Made by a program: the position numbers and the translations under genes
Notes under the pieces: model-generated
The model's input: only the letters and a program-made list of their open reading frames with translations
What the model was told of the DNA's origin: nothing
Databases searched by the model: none
In this document: positions 14,324 through 21,468 of the stretch, in pieces
How the letters are laid out: each line of letters starts with the position of its first letter
Position numbering within the stretch: the stretch's first letter is position 1
Source: Candidatus Rokuibacteriota bacterium
GTDB lineage: Bacteria; Methylomirabilota; Methylomirabilia; Rokubacteriales; CSP1-6
Assembly (NCBI GenBank): GCA_003221435.1
Contig: QHRS01000049.1
Location: 1-26,713 of the forward strand
Length of the DNA: 26,713 nt
Direction of reading: 5' to 3'

Positions 14324-14523
14324 ATTCTCGGCAAGGCCGCCACGCGGGCCCAGTTCCCACTCACCCCGAACCGGATGCCGACTCCCGGCCCAGGGCTCGA
14401 CCACATCGGCCGCCGGCGGGATTGCCGGCGGGGATGCCACGAGGAGCGCTGTGACGCCCGGTCGATTTGAGTATCATCCTACACCAGGCCCGCGCGGGCG
14501 AAAAGAAAAAGTCACCGGTTCCG

Positions 14524-14838
14524 TCATTTCACCGCAATCCGGTCACGGTTTTGCTCCCACAGCCCCTTCCCCACGCCGGACACCTTGCGGATGTCCTCGG
14601 GCTTTTTGAATTCGCCGTGCGCTTCCCGATACTCGATGATCCGCCGAGCCACGTTCCTGCCGATTCCCTTGAGCCTGACGAGCTCCGCTTCGGTCGCCGT
14701 GTTGATGTTGATGCGTTCTTCAGCCGCGCTCTGGATCGCCCGGTCCCGTGGCTCGTCGGCCGCCCATCCGGCGGCGGCCGGGCCGAAGACCGTGATCAGG
14801 AGAGCCGCTCCCAACGCCAGCAGTCTGTGTGCGTGCAT
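14524..14838 (-). CDS. comEA: ComEA-like helix-hairpin-helix DNA-binding protein
   Basis: A 104-aa secreted protein. A signal peptide spans residues 1-27 (hydrophobic LLALGAALLITVFG, cut after AGWAA or GWAADE). The HhH2 domain of the ComEA type spans 43-104: ININTATEAELVRLKGIGRNVARRIIEYRE, then GEFKKPEDIRKVSGVGKGLWEQ. ComEA binds incoming DNA in the periplasm during natural transformation; short single-domain versions like this occur widely and need not imply competence. It has a GGGAGG Shine-Dalgarno. No com genes are nearby. Confidence 0.9.
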   Translation of the reverse strand: MHAHRLLALGAALLITVFGPAAAGWAADEPRDRAIQSAAEERININTATEAELVRLKGIGRNVARRIIEYREAHGEFKKPEDIRKVSGVGKGLWEQNRDRIAVK

Positions 14839-14942
14839 ACGCGCCTCCCGTCGTTCTAGTGTTCACCAGCGCTCGCGAGCGCACGCAATTCCACCGCCGT
14901 TCGCACACCGGGTCAATGTCGAGAATCAGACACAGCCGAGCG

Positions 14943-15215
14943 TCACTCGTCGGAGACAGCGTCGAGCGACCGCAGATACGCCGCCCACTCGACGGGGACC
15001 AGCGAACGCTTCTTCGTGTTGCACGGCTTGCAGGCGGCCACCACGTTGCCGCGCACGCTCCGCCCGCCGCGCCCGAGCGGCACGACGTGATCCATCGTGA
15101 GCGCGCGTGCGCCGACCGTGCGCCCGCAATAGAAACACTTCCCGTCGGCGATCCGGCGCTTCCACCACTGGCTGGCGCCGAGCTCGCGCGCCCGGGCGCG
15201 CTCGCGCTTGAGCAC
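14943..15215 (-). CDS. Small HNH endonuclease
   Basis: A compact HNH nuclease. The zinc-binding CxxC pairs are FYCGR (Cys27 and Cys30 from the GTG start) and ACKPC (Cys62 and Cys65). The HNH core reads LTMDHVVPLGRGGRSVRGNVVAAC, where Asp-His take the H of the motif and Asn the N. The frame stays open through the abc-F gene, but the nuclease residues begin only at DYYAPVDPGVLKRERARAREL. The first ordinary start is GTG 15215 (90 aa). DYYAPVDP upstream of it also looks conserved, so a CTG start at 15248, overlapping the ABC-F stop, is possible. Role unknown: stand-alone HNH proteins of this size occur outside restriction and mobile loci as well. Confidence 0.82.
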   Translation of the reverse strand: MLKRERARARELGASQWWKRRIADGKCFYCGRTVGARALTMDHVVPLGRGGRSVRGNVVAACKPCNTKKRSLVPVEWAAYLRSLDAVSDE

Positions 15216-15240
15216 GCCGGGATCGACCGGCGCGTAATAG

Positions 15241-17133
15241 TCAGTCAGGGCCAGCCACCTCGAGTGACAGCGCCTCCCATTCGCGCATGAGCCAGGCGAC
15301 CTGCTCCTGCGCCGCCCGCTGCTCGGCGGTGACGGCGAGCACGCGCGGGGCGTCGGCGTAGAGCGACGGATCGCTGAGCGCCGCGGCAAGGTCCGAGAGC
15401 CGGCGCTCCAGCTCGTGGATCTGGCCTTCGACCTGCTCGAGGCGCTTTCTGAGCTCCGTGAGGCGGGCGCCGGGCCGAGACTTCCGGGTGCGCGCCGGGG
15501 CCGCCGCCGGCGGCGGCGCGCTGCGCGGCGCCTCCCACGGCGGCGCGGCCGCGAGGTGACTGATGTAGTCATCGTAGCCGCCGAGGTGGGCCGTGAGCCG
15601 GCCGCTCCGGACCTCGATCACTTTGGTGGCGAGCCGGTTGATGAAGTACCGGTCGTGGGAGATGAAGACCATCGTCCCGGCGAACCCGGCGAGGGCGTCC
15701 TCGAGCACGCCGCGGGACGCCAGATCCAGATGGTTCGTCGGCTCGTCCAGGCACAGCAGGGCGGCCGGGCGCACCAGCATCTTCGCGAGCGCCAGGCGCG
15801 CCTTTTCGCCTCCCGACAGCACGCCGACCTTCTTGTCCACGCTGTCTCCCGAGAAGAGAAACGAGCCGAGGATCGCGCGCAGGCGCGTGCGGAGGGCCTC
15901 GGGCGCCGCCGCCTCCATCTCTTCGAGCACCGTGCGCGACGGATCGAGCGCATCGATCTGGTGCTGGGCGTAGTAGTGCGGCGAGACGTGCGCCCCGAGC
16001 GTCCGTGTGCCGCGCTCGACCGGCAGGACGCCCGCCAGCAGCTTCAGGAGCGTCGATTTCCCCGCCCCGTTCACGCCGACGAGCGCGATCCGCTCGCCCC
16101 GCTCGACGGTCAGGCTGAGCCCCCGGTAGACCACGTTGTCGCCGTAGGACTTGTCGACGTCGCTCAGCGTGACCACCATCCGGCCGGTCCGCGGCGGTGC
16201 CGGGAGCGCAAAACGCACCAGCCGGGACACTCGGTCGGTCCGGACGCGCTCCATCCGATCGAGCATCTTGATCCGGCTCTGCACCTGCCGGGCCTTCGTC
16301 GCCTGGTACCGAAAGCGCTCGATGAATTGCTCGATCTCGGCGATCCGCCTGGCCTGGTTCCGGGCCCGCGCCGCGAGCAGTTCTCCGCGCGCCTCGCGCT
16401 CGACCAGATACGCGTCGTACGCGCCGGGATAGAGCGCGAGCCCCGCCGCCGACAGCTCCGCGATCGACGTCACCATCCGGTTCAGGAAGTAGCGGTCGTG
16501 AGACACCACGACCACCGCGCCGTCGTAGGCCGACAAGAACTGCTCGAGCCACGTGAGCGACTCGAGATCGAGATGGTTCGTCGGCTCGTCCAGCAACAGC
16601 AGAGACGGGCGGAGCAGCAGCAGCCGGGCGAGGGCCGAGCGCATGCGCCAGCCGCCCGAAAACTCCGCCAGCGGCCGATGCACGTCCTCGGGCCTGAACC
16701 CGAGGCCGCCGAGGATGACCTTCGCCTCGGCCTCGAGACGATAGCCGCCGCGCGCTTCGAACCGGTGCTGGAGCTCTCCGTACCGCGCGGTGAGCGCCTC
16801 CGACGGATCCGTGGCGAGGGCCGCTCCCAATTCCTCGAGCTGACGCTCGATCGCCCACACATCGTCGAAGCCGCTGAGCGTCTCCGCGAGGACGGAGCCG
16901 CTCGCGGCGCCGCCGACCTCCTGCGGGAGATAGCCGACGGTGACGCCGCGTTCGCGGCGCACGCCGCCCCCGTCCGGTTCCTCGACGCCGGCCAGGAGGC
17001 GGCAGAGCGTCGTCTTGCCCACCCCGTTCGGCCCGACGAGCCCGATCCGCTCGCCTCCGAGGATCCGCCATGAGAGGTTCTCGAACAGGCGCTGCCCGCC
17101 GTACGACTTCGAGACGGTCTCGAGCAGAACCAC
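15241..17133 (-). CDS. ABC-F family ATP-binding protein (Uup/EttA-like)
   Basis: A 630-aa soluble protein with two ABC domains and no membrane segments, as in ribosome-associated ABC-F factors. Domain 1: Walker A GPNGVGKTT, signature FSGGWRMR, Walker B LLLLDEPTNHLD. The linker (ATKARQVQSRIKMLDRMERV) that reaches the ribosomal P-site/E-site region in this family comes next. Domain 2: Walker A GVNGAGKST, signature LSGGEKAR, Walker B LLCLDEPTNHLD. A C-terminal coiled coil follows (about residues 555-630, TELRKRLEQVEGQIHELERRL), which is found in Uup-type members. I start it at GTG 17133 (VVLLETVSKSYGG), five bases after the PPOX stop; the longer frame to 17430 is antisense-like sequence overlapping the PPOX gene. 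Confidence 0.95.
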   Translation of the reverse strand: MVLLETVSKSYGGQRLFENLSWRILGGERIGLVGPNGVGKTTLCRLLAGVEEPDGGGVRRERGVTVGYLPQEVGGAASGSVLAETLSGFDDVWAIERQLEELGAALATDPSEALTARYGELQHRFEARGGYRLEAEAKVILGGLGFRPEDVHRPLAEFSGGWRMRSALARLLLLRPSLLLLDEPTNHLDLESLTWLEQFLSAYDGAVVVVSHDRYFLNRMVTSIAELSAAGLALYPGAYDAYLVEREARGELLAARARNQARRIAEIEQFIERFRYQATKARQVQSRIKMLDRMERVRTDRVSRLVRFALPAPPRTGRMVVTLSDVDKSYGDNVVYRGLSLTVERGERIALVGVNGAGKSTLLKLLAGVLPVERGTRTLGAHVSPHYYAQHQIDALDPSRTVLEEMEAAAPEALRTRLRAILGSFLFSGDSVDKKVGVLSGGEKARLALAKMLVRPAALLCLDEPTNHLDLASRGVLEDALAGFAGTMVFISHDRYFINRLATKVIEVRSGRLTAHLGGYDDYISHLAAAPPWEAPRSAPPPAAAPARTRKSRPGARLTELRKRLEQVEGQIHELERRLSDLAAALSDPSLYADAPRVLAVTAEQRAAQEQVAWLMREWEALSLEVAGPD

Positions 17134-17138
17134 GGACG

Positions 17139-17531
17139 CTACCCGCCCTGGACGTGCTCCGGCAGGATCTTGAACATCACCCGCACCTCTCCCGGCTTCC
17201 GGTGCGGAAACCGGTCCTGGCCGAGATACTTCTTTGCGAGCGCGTCGATGTGCGCGTCGGCGCCGGTCTGGGTCGACTCCGCGATCCTCCCGCGCACCTG
17301 CACGTACCGATAGGGATTGTCCGGGTCCTGGATCGCCAGCGCGACCTTCGGGTTGCGCGATAGGTTCCGGTCCTTCACCCGCCCCTTGGCAGTGTTGAAT
17401 CGCACGTAGGTCCCGTCGAAGTCGACCCACACGGGCGTGACCTGGGGCGTCCCGTCCGCGCCGACGGTCGCGAGGCTGGCGAACGCCTTCTTCTCGAACA
17501 GGTCCCTGAACTGGTCTGGAATTCGAGCCAT
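17139..17531 (-). CDS. PPOX-class flavin/F420-dependent oxidoreductase
   Basis: A 130-aa split-barrel protein of the pyridoxamine-5'-phosphate-oxidase-like group. It most resembles the Rv1155-type subfamily: FASLATVGADGTPQVTPVWVDFDG, then FNTAKGRVKDRNLSRNPKVALAIQDPDNPYRYVQVRG. Such proteins bind FMN or F420 and reduce diverse substrates. Cofactor choice cannot be decided here, and no F420 genes are in the window. The ATG at 17531 follows AGGAGG. The stop is 5 nt before the ABC-F start, so the two are probably co-transcribed. Confidence 0.9.
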   Translation of the reverse strand: MARIPDQFRDLFEKKAFASLATVGADGTPQVTPVWVDFDGTYVRFNTAKGRVKDRNLSRNPKVALAIQDPDNPYRYVQVRGRIAESTQTGADAHIDALAKKYLGQDRFPHRKPGEVRVMFKILPEHVQGG

Positions 17532-17569
17532 GTCAGATGTCCTCCTGTGATGAGTCGATGTGTGCGGCC

Positions 17570-18085
17570 CTACCCCTCCGAAGCCTGGGTCAGGGTCTGG
17601 GCCCGCGCCTCGGCCATGCCGCGCAGGGCGAGCAGGAGGCGGACGATGCACTGCTGGACGAGCAGTGCGTCCTGCGTGAACGGGTCGGCCAGCCACTCTC
17701 GCGCCGACTCCCGGTCGTTTTCAGAGGCGAAGCCGAGCGTCGGAGACAGCGCCTGGAGCTTCAACAGGAGATCGTCCTGCGGCAACCCGGCCGCGCGAAG
17801 CCGCGCGACGACGGCGGCCCTGACCGCGGCGTTCCAGATCCCGGTGAGCCCCTCGAGGAGCGCCGCGTAGCAGGTCAGATGCTCCCTGCTCTGGAAGAGC
17901 TGAAGCACGGCGGGCACGAGCGGGTTGACGGTCGGTTCGCCATCGTCGTCGGTACCGAAGAGCGGGCCGAGGATCGGGTCCAGGTTGGGGCGCTCGAGCG
18001 CCTCGAGGAGTGCCTGAACATCGCTCACCGGGACGGCGGGTAGCTGCGCCAGGCGCTCCAGGAGCGGCACGTCACCGGTCGGCAT
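17570..18085 (-). CDS. Hypothetical helical protein
   Basis: A 171-aa protein I do not recognise. It is rich in Leu, Ala and Asp, mostly helical in look, with no signal peptide, membrane segment or clear metal motif. It has a single cysteine pair far apart (HLTCYA and QQCIVR). The start ATG 18085 lies one base after the MFS stop and has GGTGAG before it, so it is translationally linked to the transporter. Codon use fits its neighbours, and its frame is open while the opposing long frames are arginine-rich shadows. Confidence 0.75.
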   Translation of the reverse strand: MPTGDVPLLERLAQLPAVPVSDVQALLEALERPNLDPILGPLFGTDDDGEPTVNPLVPAVLQLFQSREHLTCYAALLEGLTGIWNAAVRAAVVARLRAAGLPQDDLLLKLQALSPTLGFASENDRESAREWLADPFTQDALLVQQCIVRLLLALRGMAEARAQTLTQASEG

Positions 18086-18086
18086 C

Positions 18087-19502
18087 TCACCGGCCCGCCT
18101 TGGGGGGCGTCGGCGCGGCCGCGGCTTCGGGCCGCGCGAGTTCCCGGGCGCTCCCCGCGGGCACGAGGAACGCGGACAGCAGCGCGCCGACGCACACCAC
18201 GAGCCCGACGACGAACACGCCGTGGAGCGAAGACTCGATGTCGGAGCCGGTCTGCAGGCGGTGGGCCATCACGGCGCCCATGACCGAGACGCCGACCGTC
18301 CCGCCGATCGTCCGGAAAAACTGCGTCAGCGACGTGGCCGCGCCGAGGTCGGTCCGGACCACGGCGTTCTGCACCGCGATCAGCATCGGCACCATCGTCA
18401 TCCCCATCCCGGCGCCGGCGACCAGCACCGCGCCCATCGCGCTCGCGCGCGTGAGCGTCGCATCCCACTCCGAGAACAGGAAGAACGCAGTCGTGAGGCT
18501 GATCATGCCCGCGATCACGAGGCTCCGGTACCCGATCCTCAGCGCGAGCCGCGCGCTCACGATCGAGCAGACCACCCAGCCGAGGATGAACGGCGTGAGC
18601 ACGAACCCGGCGCCCATCGCCGTGGCGTTCGTCACGCGCTGCAGAAACAGCGGCACGAACGAGATCGCTCCGAACATCGCCATGCCCGACAAGAACCCGG
18701 TCGCGACGGCGGCGCGGACAAGCGGGAGGCGGAAGAGCGTGAGCGGCATGATCGGCTCCGGCGCCCGCCGCTCCACCGAGACGAAGGCCCCAAGCAGCGC
18801 GAACGCGACCGCGATCGGCCCCAGCACCGGCAGCGCGTACCACGACGGGGATCGCCCGCCCAGCATGAGACCGATCATCAGAGACGAGACGCCGGCCGTG
18901 AAGAGTATCAGGCCCGGCGCGTCGATCTTCGGCCGGAGAGGGCGAGGCGCCACGTCCCGCAGCCCCGCGCCGATGAGCGCTATGGCCGCGGCGCCGAACG
19001 GCACGTTGACGTAAAAGGCCCATCGCCACGAGACGTGGTCCGACAGAAACCCGCCCAGCAGCGGACCGACCAGCGAGGCGCCGCCCCACATGCCCGAGAA
19101 GTAGCCTTGCATCCTGGCACGCCGCTCGAGGCCGTAGAGATCCGCGATGACCGTCATGCCGATCGTGATGAGCGACCCCGCGCCGAGGCCCTGCAGCGCG
19201 CGGAAGCCGATCAGGTGCGCCATGCTCTGAGACAATCCGGAGAGCGCGGAGCCGATCAGGAAGATCGTGAGCCCCGTGAGGTACGCCCCGCGGCGCCCGA
19301 AGAGATCCGAGAGCCGGCCCCAGAGGGGCATCGTCACCGTCGAGGTGAGGAGGAAGGCCGAGAAGACCCACGAGTAGACGTCGATCCCGCCGAGGCTCGC
19401 CACGACCGTCGGCATCGCCGTCGCGACCACCGTCGACTCCATCGCCGCGAGCACGATCGATAGCATCACGCCGATGACGACCAGACGCGGCCGCGTTTGC
19501 AC
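18087..19502 (-). CDS. DHA2-type MFS drug/proton antiporter
   Basis: A 471-aa major facilitator with about fourteen hydrophobic segments, as in the EmrB/QacA (DHA2) group that exports drugs in exchange for protons. The first helix reads VVIGVMLSIVLAAMESTVVATAMPTV, with the DHA2 motif D1-like ESTVVATAMP. Motif A is GRLSDLFGRRGAY after helix 2. Motif C is GPLLGGFLSDHVSWRWAFYVNVP. The segment between MAHRLQTG and the last helix (SSLHGVFVVG) is short compared with many relatives, which have a loop of some 40-50 residues there; it may be normal variation. The start is GTG 19502, overlapping the DUF971 stop (TAGTG), so the two are coupled. No regulator is adjacent. Confidence 0.93.
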   Translation of the reverse strand: MQTRPRLVVIGVMLSIVLAAMESTVVATAMPTVVASLGGIDVYSWVFSAFLLTSTVTMPLWGRLSDLFGRRGAYLTGLTIFLIGSALSGLSQSMAHLIGFRALQGLGAGSLITIGMTVIADLYGLERRARMQGYFSGMWGGASLVGPLLGGFLSDHVSWRWAFYVNVPFGAAAIALIGAGLRDVAPRPLRPKIDAPGLILFTAGVSSLMIGLMLGGRSPSWYALPVLGPIAVAFALLGAFVSVERRAPEPIMPLTLFRLPLVRAAVATGFLSGMAMFGAISFVPLFLQRVTNATAMGAGFVLTPFILGWVVCSIVSARLALRIGYRSLVIAGMISLTTAFFLFSEWDATLTRASAMGAVLVAGAGMGMTMVPMLIAVQNAVVRTDLGAATSLTQFFRTIGGTVGVSVMGAVMAHRLQTGSDIESSLHGVFVVGLVVCVGALLSAFLVPAGSARELARPEAAAAPTPPKAGR

Positions 19503-19828
19503 TAATGGCCACCCGTGCAGCCCGCGCACCGGCACAGCGCGCGCAGCGCGGCGTACGGGTAGAGGCTCGTGTGACCATCGGACCAGCTGACGCGGAGCCC
19601 TTCCGGCGTCTTCTTGATCTCGTTCGGCCAGGTCATGGCCGGGGTGAGCGTCGCGAGGCTCCCGCACGCCCCGCACGGACAGTCCTGACGGAGCCTGTCG
19701 AACGGATAGATGCTCCCGTGATTGTCGGCCCACGTCGCACCCACCGCGTAGCGGCCGACGAGGTGGATGTCCTTCGGCTCGTTCGGGTTCGGTTGACCAA
19801 GGATCGGCAGCGTCCCGAGCCTGCTCAC
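19502..19828 (-). CDS. DUF971 protein with halves apparently in swapped order
   Basis: A 108-aa cysteine-rich protein. The segment GRYAVGATWADNHGSIYPFDRLRQDCPCGAC (residues 26-56) matches what is normally the C-terminal half of DUF971 (GBBH-like N-terminal) domains. The following segment, MTWPNEIKKTPEGLRVSWSDGHTSLYPYAALRALCRCAGC (65-104), matches the usual N-terminal half. Each half has CxCxxC-like cysteines (CPCGAC and CRCAGC), which could bind metal. Related domains bind zinc or Fe-S clusters in several proteins. It starts at GTG 19828, overlapping the AlkA stop (GTGA), and its stop overlaps the transporter start. Confidence 0.8.
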   Translation of the reverse strand: MSRLGTLPILGQPNPNEPKDIHLVGRYAVGATWADNHGSIYPFDRLRQDCPCGACGSLATLTPAMTWPNEIKKTPEGLRVSWSDGHTSLYPYAALRALCRCAGCTGGH

Positions 19829-20808
19829 GGGACCACGATCTCCGAGCGCCGGCTTTGCCGGCGCCATCCTCGGGGGGAGGTTCGGAAGGGGGGCATCGCC
19901 CCCCTCCGAGGAAGGATGAGCCGCATGCCGGAGAGCAGATAATGCACCGCCAGGTTCTGATGCTCGCCCCAGCGGCGTGCGCGCCGCCGGATGGCCGCTT
20001 CGCTCAGTCCCAGTCCGCGATTGTAGTAGTGGGCAAAGGCGCGTCGCACCGCCAGATCGCCGGCGGGACACACAGCACCGCGACCCAGGTACCGCGCGAG
20101 GAACCACTCAGCCGACCAGCGGCCGAGACCGCGGAGCGCGGTCAGGCGTGCCACCGCCTCCTCGTTGCCGCACGCTGCCAGCGCCTCGAAGTCGATCCCG
20201 CGATGCACGACGGCCCGGGCGATCCCGATGATGTACTCGGCCTTCCGCGCCGAGAACTGCAATCGCCGCAGGTCCGCCGCGCGCGCCCTGGCAAGGTCCG
20301 CCGCCGCGGGAAAGGCGTAGACGACGCGGCCGGCGACCGTCACCGGCGTGCCGTACCGACGGACGAGCCGGCCGCGCGTGGCGAACGCGAACGTGAGGTT
20401 CACCTGCTGAGCGCAGACAGAACCGACGAGCATCTCCAGCGGCGACGGCGCCAGCGACGGCCGCAGGCCGTACAGCGGTTCCACGAGGTCGCGGAGCGCC
20501 CGGTCAGCCTTGGCCGTGCGGTAGAAGCCGGCCAGATCGGCCGCCAGGCCGAAGATCTGCTCGACCTCGCGCCGAACGGCCTTCACGATCTGCGCGTCAC
20601 GCGCGCCCGGGATGCTGACCCTGAGTTGGGCGTCGTCGGGCCCGCCGCGCCAGGTGACCTCATACCCGTACAGCCGCGCGCCGGCCCGGAGGACCCGGCG
20701 CAGCGAGTGCGCGCTCATCGGGGTCGCCGGATCGTCGCCCCAGAGATGGTACCGCGCCAGCGTTCTGCCGGCGTGGAGCGGGCCGTCGGGAGTCAGAGTG
20801 AGCACCAT
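19825..20808 (-). CDS. DNA-3-methyladenine glycosylase (AlkA/HhH-GPD type)
   Basis: A 327-aa base-excision repair glycosylase. The helix-hairpin-helix is LTALRGLGRWSAEWFLARYLGR, followed by PAGDLAVRRAF, where the aspartate is the catalytic residue of the HhH-GPD superfamily. The upstream LEMLVGSVCAQQVNLTFA matches the glycosylase core. The normal end of such proteins is near HYLLSGMRL. Here the frame continues for about 30 odd residues (RGAMPPFRTSPRGWRRQ and so on) encoded by a dispersed hairpin repeat, up to the stop that overlaps the DUF971 start. A 79-bp segment of this gene (20278-20356) is duplicated exactly inside dnaB. Confidence 0.88.
   Translation of the reverse strand: MVLTLTPDGPLHAGRTLARYHLWGDDPATPMSAHSLRRVLRAGARLYGYEVTWRGGPDDAQLRVSIPGARDAQIVKAVRREVEQIFGLAADLAGFYRTAKADRALRDLVEPLYGLRPSLAPSPLEMLVGSVCAQQVNLTFAFATRGRLVRRYGTPVTVAGRVVYAFPAAADLARARAADLRRLQFSARKAEYIIGIARAVVHRGIDFEALAACGNEEAVARLTALRGLGRWSAEWFLARYLGRGAVCPAGDLAVRRAFAHYYNRGLGLSEAAIRRRARRWGEHQNLAVHYLLSGMRLILPRRGAMPPFRTSPRGWRRQSRRSEIVVP
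19844..19909 (+). repeat. Dispersed hairpin repeat, family B, copy 1
   Basis: A GAGCGCCGGCTTTGCCGGCGC hairpin (19844-19864) is followed by a G-rich tract and a second hairpin, TCGGAAGGGGGG/CCCCCCTCCGA (19882-19909). The first hairpin and the following (C/T)C-GGGG pattern recur in the opposite orientation at 23176-23196. It encodes the C-terminal extension of AlkA. Confidence 0.65.
20278..20356 (+). repeat. 79-bp exact direct repeat, copy in alkA
   Basis: Identical base for base to 21403-21481, in the same orientation. It encodes residues of the AlkA core (TVAGRVVYAFPAAADLARAR) in frame, so alkA is the source copy. Confidence 0.95.
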
Positions 20809-20877
20809 CGCAGGATACGCAACGGAAAAGTGTACCAGAACGGGCGGACACCGGCGGCCTCGGACGGGGCGCCCGGT

Positions 20878-20955
20878 TCAGAGCGCGTGGAGGAATCGTC
20901 GCGACCGGTGGGGGGGTCGAGGGGAGCGGCGCTCGCTCCCCCCGACATTGATTCA
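20878..20955 (-). repeat. Dispersed hairpin repeat, family A, copy 2
   Basis: The same element as 5279-5365. Read on the minus strand it begins at the dnaB stop codon and contains the hairpin 20916-20946 (GTCG, GGGGAGC with GCTCCCC, CGAC). No U-tract follows, so it is more REP-like than a standard terminator. Confidence 0.8.
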
Positions 20956-21468
20956 GAACGCCTGGGGCTCGCTGCGGAACTTGCTGGCCCGGTCCTCGAA
21001 GGACGCGAACTCCGGCAGAAACACCAGGTCGACGGTGCCGACGGGGCCGTTGCGCTGTTTGCCGACGATCGCCTCCGCCACGTTGCCGTCCTCGACCTGC
21101 AGGCCGTACCGCTCGGGGCGGTAGAGGAAGATGATGACGTCGGCATCCTGCTCGAGCGCGCCGCTCTCACGGAGGTCGGACAGCTGCGGCCGGTAGTCCT
21201 TCGACTGGCGCGACTCCACCGCCCGCGACAGTTGAGAGAGGGCGACGACCGGTACGTTCAGCTCCTTGGCGAGCGCCTTGAGCGAGCGCGAGATCTCGGA
21301 GATCTCCTGCTGGCGGTTCTCCACGTTCCGGCCGCGCATGAGCTGGAGGTAGTCGATGACGATGAGGTCGAGCCCGTGCTCCGCCTTCATCCGGCGCGCC
21401 TTCGCGCGCGCCCTGGCAAGGTCCGCCGCCGCGGGAAAGGCGTAGACGACGCGGCCGGCGACCGTCAC
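20953..21468 (-). CDS. dnaB: Replicative DNA helicase DnaB, C-terminal fragment
   Basis: The native sequence resumes at 21402 with KARRMKAEHGLDLIVIDYLQLM, which holds Walker B (LIVIDYLQLM). It continues through KALAKELNVPVVALSQLSR, ESGALEQDADVIIFLYR, and GKQRNGPVGTVDLVF with the arginine-finger region, to the normal end. The first residues of the open frame, up to LARARA, come from the inserted alkA segment. The fragment is out of frame with the N-terminal part, so no full-length helicase can be made without frameshifting. The stop lies in repeat family A. Confidence 0.85.
   Translation of the reverse strand: MTVAGRVVYAFPAAADLARARAKARRMKAEHGLDLIVIDYLQLMRGRNVENRQQEISEISRSLKALAKELNVPVVALSQLSRAVESRQSKDYRPQLSDLRESGALEQDADVIIFLYRPERYGLQVEDGNVAEAIVGKQRNGPVGTVDLVFLPEFASFEDRASKFRSEPQAF

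Larger units (their letters stand above)
14122..14470 (-). ncRNA. Candidate structured RNA of unknown family
   Basis: No protein gene fits this stretch on either strand. The minus strand is dense with stems: TCGACC/GGTCGA closing a domain at its 5' side, a GCCGGC hairpin, TTGCC/GGCAA, GCCTGG/CCAGGC, and the terminator three-way junction. It also holds AGGAGGTGATCCAGCCG, the complement of the 16S rRNA 3' end, and AGGAGG could pair internally with CCTCCT about 40 nt later. I compared it from memory with tmRNA, RNase P, SRP and 6S RNAs and saw none of their signatures. Boundaries are uncertain: the 3' end is set by the terminator, and the 5' end is a guess from a GATACT at plus 14470-14475 without a good -35. 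Confidence 0.45.

Noticed and set aside
14341..14420. 5S rRNA-like stretch (CCCCGAACCGGATG)
   Set aside because: Only a dozen bases recall the 5S loop; flanking stems of 5S rRNA cannot be formed.
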